Shown here: positions 57,440 through 64,000 of the stretch, piece by piece
Position numbering within the stretch: position 1 is the first letter of the stretch
How the letters are laid out: each line of letters begins with the position of its first letter
Source of the DNA: DATJCV01 sp963707665
GTDB lineage: Bacteria; Pseudomonadota; Gammaproteobacteria; Burkholderiales; Burkholderiaceae_D
DNA: 64,000 nucleotides
Assembly: GCA_963707665.1 (NCBI GenBank)
Contig: CAVPQU010000011.1
Span: forward strand, 1 to 64,000
Reading direction: 5' to 3'
Position numbers and translations under genes: made by a program
Notes under the pieces: model-generated
Databases searched by the model: none
Told to the model about the DNA's origin: nothing
Seen by the model: only the letters and a program-made list of their open reading frames with translations

Positions 57440-59167
57440 ATGGATTTGCGCAATTTACGGATTGGTGCACGCTTGGGGACTGGCTTCGGTTTGATCTTGA
57501 TGATCTTGGTTTCGGTACTGATTATCGGCAATGTATCAAGCACGAGAAATGGGGCCAAGCTGATTGATGGGCTACAGGCGGCCAATACCAAAAGCGTATT
57601 GGCAGGAACCATGAAGAGCGCATTGCTGCAGGGCGGGATCGCCATGCGCAACATTGGCCTGCAGTCGGATATCGCGGCGATGCAAAAGGAGGAGGCAAAA
57701 GCCAAGGAAGAGAACAAGCGCTATGTTGATGCGCGCACTCGCCTGGAGGCCGCCGGACTGAATCAGGGTGAAAAGAAAATTCTGGAAGAGATAGCAAGAC
57801 TGGACAAGGAGCTTGAGGCTCCTTTTAAAGCAGCAATTCAGCAGGTATTGGCCTTCAATGGAGAAGAAGCCAGCAAAATCATCACCAGCCGGATCGACCC
57901 TCTGAATCAGCAGGCGATAATTGAAATCGACAAGCTGGTCGAAGCGCAGCAGGCGCTTGAGCAGGAAACGCTGGCAGGCAGTGTCAGCGCTCAAAGGAAC
58001 CTGACCTATTTGTTCATCTTGATGGGCGCCGTTGCCTTGACGTTGGGTGGTGCGCTGGCATTGCTGCTGACACGCAGCATTACTACCCCCTTGCAGGACG
58101 CGGTAGAGGTAGCCAGAAAAGTGGCAGCGGGTGAATTGACGTCGCGTGTGAAGGCGGTCGGCAAGGATGAAATTGGCGATTTGCTGCGGGCGTTGAAGGG
58201 CATGAATGAAAGCTTGCTCAAAATTGTGGGCAAGGTGAGGGTCGGGACCGACGCCATCACCAGCGCCTCTGAAGAGATTGCCAGTGGCAATGCGGACTTG
58301 TCGTCGCGCACGGAAACGCAAGCGAGTTCGCTGGAAGAGACGGCGTCGTCGATGGAAGAGCTGACGTCGACGGTGCGGCAGAACGCGGAAAATGCGCGGC
58401 AAGCGAACCAGCTGGTGGTGTCGGCGTCGGACTTTGCGGTCAAGGGTGGGCAAGTGGTCGGGCAAGTGGTGGACACCATGGGGTCGATCAAGGAAAGCTC
58501 GAAAAAGATTGTCGACATCATTGGGGTGATCGACGGCATCGCGTTTCAGACCAACATCCTGGCATTAAACGCGGCGGTGGAAGCGGCCCGTGCCGGGGAG
58601 CAGGGGCGCGGCTTTGCGGTGGTGGCAGCCGAAGTCAGGAACCTGGCGCAACGCTCGGCCGGGGCGGCCAAGGAAATCAAGGGACTGATTGGCGATTCGG
58701 TGGACAAGGTGGATGTCGGCAGCAAGCTGGTGGACGAAGCGGGCAAGACGATGAGCGAGATCGTGACCTCGGTCAAGCATGTGGCGGACATCATGAATGA
58801 AATCACGGCTGCCAGCCAGGAACAAAGCAGCGGGATTGAAGAAGTGAATCGCGCGATCGGGCAGATGGATGAAATGACCCAGCAGAATGCCGCCTTGGTG
58901 GAACAGGCGGCGGCGGCGGCGGCCAGCATGCAGGAGCAGGCGGTACAGCTGGCACAGGCGGTCAGCGTCTTCAAGCTGGAAGGCGATGGGCAGGGCACGG
59001 CGGCCTGGACGGCAGCGGTCGCCGCGCCTGCGGCCAAGCCGGCCGCTACCCGAAGTGCGGTCGCGCCGACCGCGCTGAGCGCGCCTGGCCGCCAGGTGGC
59101 GCCACCGGTGGCGAGCCGGCCAACGCCAGCCGTGCTGGCCGGAAATGACGATTGGGAAGAGTTCTGA
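57440..59167 (+). CDS. Methyl-accepting chemotaxis protein (receptor 2)
   Basis: A 575-residue receptor that starts MDLRNLRIGARLGTGFGLIL, after an excellent AGGAGGAAA site. The first helix continues as MILVSVLIIGNVSS, the sensor is a helical bundle (about 35-185), the second helix is LFILMGAVALTLGGALALLL, HAMP starts TRSITTPLQDAVEVARKVAA, and the signalling domain is shared letter for letter with receptor 1, with the same DDWEEF end. The sensor domain differs from receptor 1, so the ligands probably differ. A 284-bp gap with a TAGCCGA/TCGGCT hairpin separates them. Confidence 0.95.
   Translation: MDLRNLRIGARLGTGFGLILMILVSVLIIGNVSSTRNGAKLIDGLQAANTKSVLAGTMKSALLQGGIAMRNIGLQSDIAAMQKEEAKAKEENKRYVDARTRLEAAGLNQGEKKILEEIARLDKELEAPFKAAIQQVLAFNGEEASKIITSRIDPLNQQAIIEIDKLVEAQQALEQETLAGSVSAQRNLTYLFILMGAVALTLGGALALLLTRSITTPLQDAVEVARKVAAGELTSRVKAVGKDEIGDLLRALKGMNESLLKIVGKVRVGTDAITSASEEIASGNADLSSRTETQASSLEETASSMEELTSTVRQNAENARQANQLVVSASDFAVKGGQVVGQVVDTMGSIKESSKKIVDIIGVIDGIAFQTNILALNAAVEAARAGEQGRGFAVVAAEVRNLAQRSAGAAKEIKGLIGDSVDKVDVGSKLVDEAGKTMSEIVTSVKHVADIMNEITAASQEQSSGIEEVNRAIGQMDEMTQQNAALVEQAAAAAASMQEQAVQLAQAVSVFKLEGDGQGTAAWTAAVAAPAAKPAATRSAVAPTALSAPGRQVAPPVASRPTPAVLAGNDDWEEF
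58277..59165 (+). repeat. Receptor 3'-half duplication, copy 2
   Basis: Second copy of the block at 56265-57153. The coding frame is the same, and differences seen are single silent changes, for example CGC/CGT and GCG/GCA codons. Confidence 0.92.
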
Positions 59168-59281
59168 AGCTGAAGAAAATGGTGTTCGACAAAATTCAAG
59201 TTCATCTAGCCGACGGTCGATAACGTGACAGAGGGATCGGCCGCCTGATTTTTGGTGTCAAAAACTACTGGTTGGAATGCG

Positions 59282-60916
59282 ATGAATACTATGCGTAAAT
59301 TCCCTCTGCTAAAGCTGTTGGCGGCAGGCGTCTTCGTCAGTGTTCTTGTCGCTCTCTTGTTCGACTGGCTAATGGGACCAGCCATCCGACCGCTGACGGT
59401 AGCGGTAATTGCGTCAATTGCCGGCGTGCTGACATCTGCGCTGGTTTGCAATCGAAATGCTGCAGGCGGTACGCGTTTTGGCTACAAGGTTGCCCAGGAA
59501 ATCGACCATATCATGATCGGTGCGGCGGAGACATCATTCTTCGTTGATTCCATCAAGCATAAGATCGAGCACGATGTCCGTACGCTTGACGACATCGTCG
59601 GCAGCGCCGAGCAGAATGCCAGTACGACGGCGCAGATTGCAGTGAATGCCGAGCGCGCGGCCAAGGTGGCGCATGAGGTGCGCGGTGAGAGCGTGGCCGG
59701 CCGGGCCCAGGTAGATCAGAGCCTGAACCAGATCAACAATGCGCGCCAGGATGCGCAAAACGCCTCGCAGGTAATGACGCAACTGCAAGCCAAGGCGCGA
59801 CGCATTCACGGCATTACCGAGGTGATTACCGAGATCGCAGCACGTACCAACTTGCTGGCACTGAACGCTGCTATCGAAGCTGCGCGTGCCGGCGAGCACG
59901 GGCGCGGTTTTGCCGTGGTGGCCGGCGAAGTTCGGCAACTGGCACAGCGCACCAAAAGTGCAACCGACGATATCGGTCAGATGGTGCGCGAAATCAATGA
60001 AGAGGCTGAGCGTGCGGCGGAAGGAATGGCATCCCTGACCGGCAAGGTGACCGAAGCGGCGCAAAACGCCGGACGTGTGCATGGCTTTCTTGAGAATATC
60101 GAACGTGCGGCGTCGGTGTCGGAAGACGAAGTCGAGCAGATTGCTCGGGCGTCGCGCGAGCATGTCGAGACCACCCGCCAAATTGCCGACGGAATCCTGC
60201 AAATCCGTGACGGCATGTTGCTGACCGATGCCGAGCTGCCGCGTGCCGCTGCGTCTGCGTTGGCCCTTTCTGAACGCGCCGAGGCAGTATATGGCGCCAT
60301 AGCCGCGTTCAACATCCGCACTGCGCATGATACGATCCGCGCTGCTGCCGAAGCGGCGGCCGAGGAGGTTGGGAAAATATTTGCCGACGCGATCCAGAAC
60401 GGCCAGATCAGCGAGGACGCGCTGTTCGATCGTACCTATACGCCGATTCCAAGAACCAATCCACAAAAGCACTCGACCAAGTTTGACAGCTTTACCGATC
60501 GTACACTGCCACCGCTGCAAGAGGCACTGCTGGAGGCGATGCCGCAATTGGCATACGCCGGTGCGGTCGACAATAATGGATATTTCCCGACCCATAACAG
60601 GAAATTTTCGCAGCCGCTGACCGGTAATTACGAGGTTGATCTGGTCAACAATCGGACCAAGCGAATTTTCAATGATCGTACCGGCGCCCGTTGTGGCGCC
60701 AATACCGACTCGTTTTTACTGCAGACTTACAAACGCGATACGGGTGAAGTAATGCATGATTTATCGGTGCCTATTCATGTGGCGGGCAGACATTGGGGAG
60801 GTTTCCGCGTCGGCTATCGCTCCAGCACGCTGGACCAGGAGACGGCCGACCTTGCGCAGACGCCGAGAACCGTCGTTAAAGTCCCGGCGCGGCGCCTGGC
60901 GCAAAGGAATAGTTAA
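59282..60916 (+). CDS. Methyl-accepting protein with C-terminal cytoplasmic sensor (receptor 3)
   Basis: A 544-residue receptor of unusual plan. Two membrane helices (FPLLKLLAAGVFVSVLVALL; LTVAVIASIAGVLTSALV) leave almost no periplasmic loop and no HAMP domain. The signalling hairpin follows (NLLALNAAIEAARAGEHGRG). A separate C-terminal domain (about 350-530) contains VDNNGYFPTHN, RIFNDRTGARCGANTD and RDTGEVMHDLSVPIHVAGRH, typical of a cytoplasmic PAS/Cache-like sensor found in some proteobacterial receptors. The end (QRNS) lacks the WEEF tail. It probably senses an internal signal such as redox or energy state; ligand unknown. Confidence 0.85.
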   Translation: MNTMRKFPLLKLLAAGVFVSVLVALLFDWLMGPAIRPLTVAVIASIAGVLTSALVCNRNAAGGTRFGYKVAQEIDHIMIGAAETSFFVDSIKHKIEHDVRTLDDIVGSAEQNASTTAQIAVNAERAAKVAHEVRGESVAGRAQVDQSLNQINNARQDAQNASQVMTQLQAKARRIHGITEVITEIAARTNLLALNAAIEAARAGEHGRGFAVVAGEVRQLAQRTKSATDDIGQMVREINEEAERAAEGMASLTGKVTEAAQNAGRVHGFLENIERAASVSEDEVEQIARASREHVETTRQIADGILQIRDGMLLTDAELPRAAASALALSERAEAVYGAIAAFNIRTAHDTIRAAAEAAAEEVGKIFADAIQNGQISEDALFDRTYTPIPRTNPQKHSTKFDSFTDRTLPPLQEALLEAMPQLAYAGAVDNNGYFPTHNRKFSQPLTGNYEVDLVNNRTKRIFNDRTGARCGANTDSFLLQTYKRDTGEVMHDLSVPIHVAGRHWGGFRVGYRSSTLDQETADLAQTPRTVVKVPARRLAQRNS

Positions 60917-61038
60917 TGCCGACCCGCTGGGACGCGGTGGTGGAATGCAACGATGAAGGTGACGACTCGCTGTGCAGCAGAAGGAGTGAGTGGGCAAGGC
61001 GCGACGCAGTTGCGTAATTGACAGGGAAGAACAGCAGA

Positions 61039-61932
61039 TTGAAACGAGCGCCGCCGAATAAACTGGATACCATCAAGGAATTCGAATTCACCGCTCGGGA
61101 TTTTGAAAGAGCGAGAAATCTGATCCATCAACATGCCGGCATTGCACTCGCGGCCAGTAAACAGGAGATGGTCTACAGCCGGCTGGCGCGCCGGCTGCGG
61201 GCAACGGGAATCAACACGTTCTCCGACTATCTCGACCAACTGGAAGGTGGTGGCGAGGGGAGTGAGAAGGAAGCGTTCGTCAATGCACTGACGACCAATC
61301 TCACCTCATTTTTTCGGGAAGCGCACCATTTCCCAATTTTCGCCGATCATGTTCGCCAATTGCGCGAACCCGCCACTATCTGGTGCTGTGCCAGCTCCAC
61401 TGGAGAAGAGCCGTATTCGATCGCCATGACCTTGTGCGAAACGTACGCGACCTTGACGCCTCCGGCACATATCCTGGCGACCGACATCGATACCAATGTG
61501 CTGGCGGTTGCTGCGCGCGGAGTTTATCCGATCGAACGGCTGGACAAACTTTCGGCGGAGCGCAAAAAGCGTTTTTTCCTGAGAGGTACCGGGGCACAGA
61601 GTGGGCTGGCGCGGGTACGGCCCGAACTCAGCAAACTGATTACCTTCCAGCCGCTCAATCTACTGGCGGGCAGCTGGCCAATTACGACAACGTTCGATAC
61701 CATCTTCTGTCGGAATGTCATGATTTATTTCGACAAGGCCACTCAGACAAAAATATTGTCCCGTTTTGCCCCATTGATGAAACCGCAGGGCTTGCTGTTT
61801 GCCGGGCATTCGGAAAATTTCTCGTACGTGTCTAGCGCGTTCAAGCTGCGTGCCAAGACCGTCTATGAAGTCGTGCCGCGCCATGGTGCCAAGGCCAGCG
61901 CTCGCAAGCCCGAATTGGACTTGCAGCCATGA
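61039..61932 (+). CDS. cheR: Chemotaxis protein methyltransferase CheR
   Basis: Methylates glutamates on receptors. N-terminal helical domain (FERARNLIHQHAGIALAASK), then the SAM domain with CCASSTGEEPYSIAMTL (motif I region), ATDIDTNVLAVAARGVY and IFCRNVMIYFDKATQ. No ATG lies near; TTG at 61039 has GGGAAG ten bases before it, and TTG at 61018 is another option. About 297 residues. It overlaps cheD by ATGA. Confidence 0.94.
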   Translation: MKRAPPNKLDTIKEFEFTARDFERARNLIHQHAGIALAASKQEMVYSRLARRLRATGINTFSDYLDQLEGGGEGSEKEAFVNALTTNLTSFFREAHHFPIFADHVRQLREPATIWCCASSTGEEPYSIAMTLCETYATLTPPAHILATDIDTNVLAVAARGVYPIERLDKLSAERKKRFFLRGTGAQSGLARVRPELSKLITFQPLNLLAGSWPITTTFDTIFCRNVMIYFDKATQTKILSRFAPLMKPQGLLFAGHSENFSYVSSAFKLRAKTVYEVVPRHGAKASARKPELDLQP

Positions 61933-62534
61933 GCCAGGGGATTGAAGAGCAGTTTGCCAATAATGTGTATTACGACCGCATTTTCGATCGGGATGCGGCC
62001 AAGATACTGCCGGGCGAATATTATTTCACCTGCAAGGACATGCTGATTGTGACGGTGCTCGGCTCTTGCGTCGCCGCCTGTATTCGCGATCGGATCACTG
62101 GAATCGGCGGCATGAATCACTTCATGCTGCCTTCCAGTGGCGATCTGGACAGCCCGGTGTCGGCATCGATGCGGTACGGCACCTATGCGATGGAAATTCT
62201 GATCAACGAGCTGTTGAAGTCCGGCGCCCGGCGCGAGAACCTGGAGGCCAAGGTATTCGGCGGCGGCAATGTGCTGGCCGGATTTACTTCCATGAATGTC
62301 GGCGAGCGCAATGCGCAATTCGTGCGCGCATATCTGCAGGCGGAAAACATTCATATGGCGGCCGAAGACTTGAATGACATTCATCCACGCAAGGTATATT
62401 TCTTCCCCCGCTCCGGTAAGGTGCTGGTAAAAAAGCTGAAACAATTGAACAACAACACGCTGGTTAATCGCGAACAGGATTACGCGAACCGGCTCGAGAA
62501 TAATCGGATGAGCGGTGCAATCGAATTGTTCTGA
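61929..62534 (+). CDS. cheD: Receptor glutamine deamidase CheD
   Basis: Deamidates receptor glutamines to glutamates. Catalytic residues are in VTVLGSCVAACIRD (Cys) and GIGGMNHFMLP (His), with EAKVFGGGNVLAGFTSMNVG later. 201 residues, ending NNRMSGAIELF. The C-terminal tail is shared with the CheZ-like protein upstream (SGDIELF). It overlaps cheR and precedes cheB by 41 bp. Confidence 0.95.
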   Translation: MSQGIEEQFANNVYYDRIFDRDAAKILPGEYYFTCKDMLIVTVLGSCVAACIRDRITGIGGMNHFMLPSSGDLDSPVSASMRYGTYAMEILINELLKSGARRENLEAKVFGGGNVLAGFTSMNVGERNAQFVRAYLQAENIHMAAEDLNDIHPRKVYFFPRSGKVLVKKLKQLNNNTLVNREQDYANRLENNRMSGAIELF

Positions 62535-62575
62535 TCGCCACGGTATCGTCTGGAATGCTACGGAAGCTTGGCCTC

Positions 62576-63649
62576 ATGAAAATCAAGGTGCTCATTGTTG
62601 ACGATTCGGCGTTGATTCGCAGCGTCATGAAGGAAATCATCGGCAGCCAGCCCGATATGGAAGTAGTGGGCGTTGCTCCTGATCCGCTGGTGGCGCGCGA
62701 TTTGATCAAGCAGACCAACCCGGATGTGCTGACGCTGGACGTCGAGATGCCGAAGATGGATGGCCTCGATTTTCTCGAGAAACTGATGCGTCTGCGCCCG
62801 ATGCCGGTGCTGATGGTGTCGTCGCTGACCGAGCGCGGATCGGAAATCACCTTGCGTGCGCTGGAACTGGGTGCGGTCGATTTCGTCACCAAGCCCAAGC
62901 TGTCGATTCAAAGCGGCATGCGCGACTATGCCGAACTGATCACCGACAAGATCCGCATCGCCTCCAAGGCACATATCCGGGCGCGCACGCTGGCCAATAC
63001 CGGCGCCAGCCAGGTAGCGGGCGAGCTGCCATTGATCCGCAATCCGATGACCAGTAGCGAAAAATTGATCGTGATTGGCGCCTCCACCGGCGGCACCGAA
63101 GCGATCAAGAATTTTCTGGTGCAAATGCCGTCGGATAGCCCAGGTATTTTAATTACCCAGCATATGCCGGAAGGATTTACCCGCTCGTTTGCGCGCCGGC
63201 TCGATAGCCTGTGCAAGATCGCAGTCAGCGAAGCGGCGGGCGAGGAGCGCATCCTGCCGGGCCATGCCTATATTGCTCCCGGCAATGCCCATTTGCTGCT
63301 GGTGCGCAGCGGCGCCAACTATATGACCAGGCTCGATCCCGGCGAGCCGGTAAACCGGCATCGGCCTTCGGTGGATGTGCTGTTCGATTCGGTTGCCAGT
63401 TGCGCCGGCAAGAACGCAGTCGGCGTCATCCTGACCGGGATGGGCAAGGACGGCGCGCAGGGCATGCTGAAAATGAAGCAGGCGGGCGCGCGCAATTTTG
63501 CTCAGGATGAAGCGAGCTGCGTGGTATTCGGCATGCCGCGTGAGGCGATCGCCGTCGGCGCCGTGCATGAGACCGCCGCTCTGGGCGAGCTTCCGGCGAT
63601 GGTGTTGAATTATCTTGCAACGCATAGCAGCCGGGCGTTACGGGTTTAG
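62576..63649 (+). CDS. cheB: Chemotaxis methylesterase CheB
   Basis: Phosphorylation-activated esterase/deamidase that removes receptor methyl groups. The receiver domain has Asp55 in LTLDVEMPKMDGLDF; the esterase domain has the catalytic Ser in IGASTGGTEA, His in ITQHMPEGFT and Asp in TGMGKDGAQGM. 357 residues. The start at 62576 (MKIKVLIVDDSALIR) is preferred over the ATG at 62555. Confidence 0.96.
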   Translation: MKIKVLIVDDSALIRSVMKEIIGSQPDMEVVGVAPDPLVARDLIKQTNPDVLTLDVEMPKMDGLDFLEKLMRLRPMPVLMVSSLTERGSEITLRALELGAVDFVTKPKLSIQSGMRDYAELITDKIRIASKAHIRARTLANTGASQVAGELPLIRNPMTSSEKLIVIGASTGGTEAIKNFLVQMPSDSPGILITQHMPEGFTRSFARRLDSLCKIAVSEAAGEERILPGHAYIAPGNAHLLLVRSGANYMTRLDPGEPVNRHRPSVDVLFDSVASCAGKNAVGVILTGMGKDGAQGMLKMKQAGARNFAQDEASCVVFGMPREAIAVGAVHETAALGELPAMVLNYLATHSSRALRV

Positions 63650-63696
63650 ATTGATTTCGATTAATATAGGCAACGCAATTTTATCCACCGTTCGTT

Positions 63697-63724
63697 CGGT
63701 GTCGTAGCATCGCGGTGTCGTAGC
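63697..63724. repeat. 12-bp direct repeat before the second cheY
   Basis: CGGTGTCGTAGC occurs at 63697-63708 and 63713-63724, 16 bp apart start to start. It could be a tandem regulator site or chance. Confidence 0.35.
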
Positions 63725-63770
63725 TATCGACCTGATCGATGACGGGTCTTACGCATCAATGGAGTCATTC

Positions 63771-64000
63771 ATGGCTGGTCCCAATACCAAATTTTTAGTG
63801 GTTGACGATTTTTCAACAATGCGTCGCATTGTCCGGAATTTGCTCAAGGAGTTGGGTTATACCAACGTTGACGAAGCCGAGGACGGGTCGATGGCGCTGT
63901 CCAAGCTGCGTGCCGACAATTTCGATTTTGTTATCTCCGACTGGAACATGCCGGTGATGGATGGACTGACCATGTTGCAAACCATCCGTGCCGATCCTGC
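63771..64000 (+). CDS. cheY: CheY-type response regulator (second copy), 3' partial
   Basis: The first 76 codons of a receiver: MAGPNTKFLVVDDFSTMRRI with the acidic pair and Asp57 in FVISDWNMPVMDG, very close to the canonical enterobacterial CheY that binds FliM. The GGAG site lies seven bases before ATG 63771; an in-frame ATG at 63759 is possible. The gene runs out of the window. It is probably the motor-binding CheY, with cheZ expected next. Confidence 0.94.
   Translation, partial: MAGPNTKFLVVDDFSTMRRIVRNLLKELGYTNVDEAEDGSMALSKLRADNFDFVISDWNMPVMDGLTMLQTIRADP

Overview
The window is chromosomal DNA of a motile betaproteobacterium. The gene orders ndk-rlmN-pilW-rodZ-ispG-hisS-yfgM-bamB-der-hfq-hflX-hflK-hflC-hisZ-purA, rnr-rlmB-cysE, lpxH-ppiB-ppiA-cysS and flhDC-motAB-che are typical of Burkholderiales. 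The details (start sites, short MotA, che gene order) fit Oxalobacteraceae such as Herminiimonas or its relatives. This placement is from memory of gene order, not from a search.

Layout. Bases 1-490 are the decayed edge of a Mu-like prophage (gemA, mor remnant). Bases 650-10,400 are an accessory stretch: a metallo-beta-lactamase-fold hydrolase, an alcohol and an aldehyde dehydrogenase, a DUF3820 protein, a rhodanese, a diheme cytochrome c, a CBS protein, a zinc-ribbon protein, an SRAP protein and a small lipoprotein. After tRNA-Asn come an aromatic/aspartate aminotransferase, uvrB, a divergent uracil-DNA glycosylase and a Bax-inhibitor-1 membrane protein. Bases 16.4-32.8 kb are the large housekeeping run from ndk to a purine phosphoribosyltransferase. 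Bases 32.9-46.7 kb hold tRNA-Leu, rnr, rlmB, cysE, yceH, lpxH, two cyclophilins, cysS, a 3-methyladenine glycosylase, accA, tilS, lysC and tRNA-Ser. Bases 47.2-64 kb are the motility and chemotaxis cluster: flhDC, a membrane methyltransferase, motAB, a CheZ-like small protein, cheY, cheA, cheW, three receptors, cheR, cheD, cheB and a second cheY cut by the window end.

Three things stand out. (1) A family of five 60-61 bp intergenic elements, each with two ATACTCC blocks 53-54 bp apart and a fixed central CG, lies at 2.0, 7.4, 14.5, 38.0 and 44.9 kb. (2) The 720 bp upstream of flhD carries two sigma-28-type promoters, a hairpin followed by a T-run, and a cluster of TTCCTA half-sites, so it may encode a small RNA or a feedback leader. 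(3) Two neighbouring receptors share about 890 bp at over 99% identity, and the CheZ-like protein and CheD end in the same IELF tail, which resembles the receptors' WEEF tail.

Twelve genes between 1 and 45 kb are frameshifted, mostly by one extra base next to CG. They include normally essential genes (ispG, der, tilS). This points to sequence error rather than decay. No gene from 45 to 64 kb is affected. No CRISPR array, rRNA or intact insertion sequence was seen.
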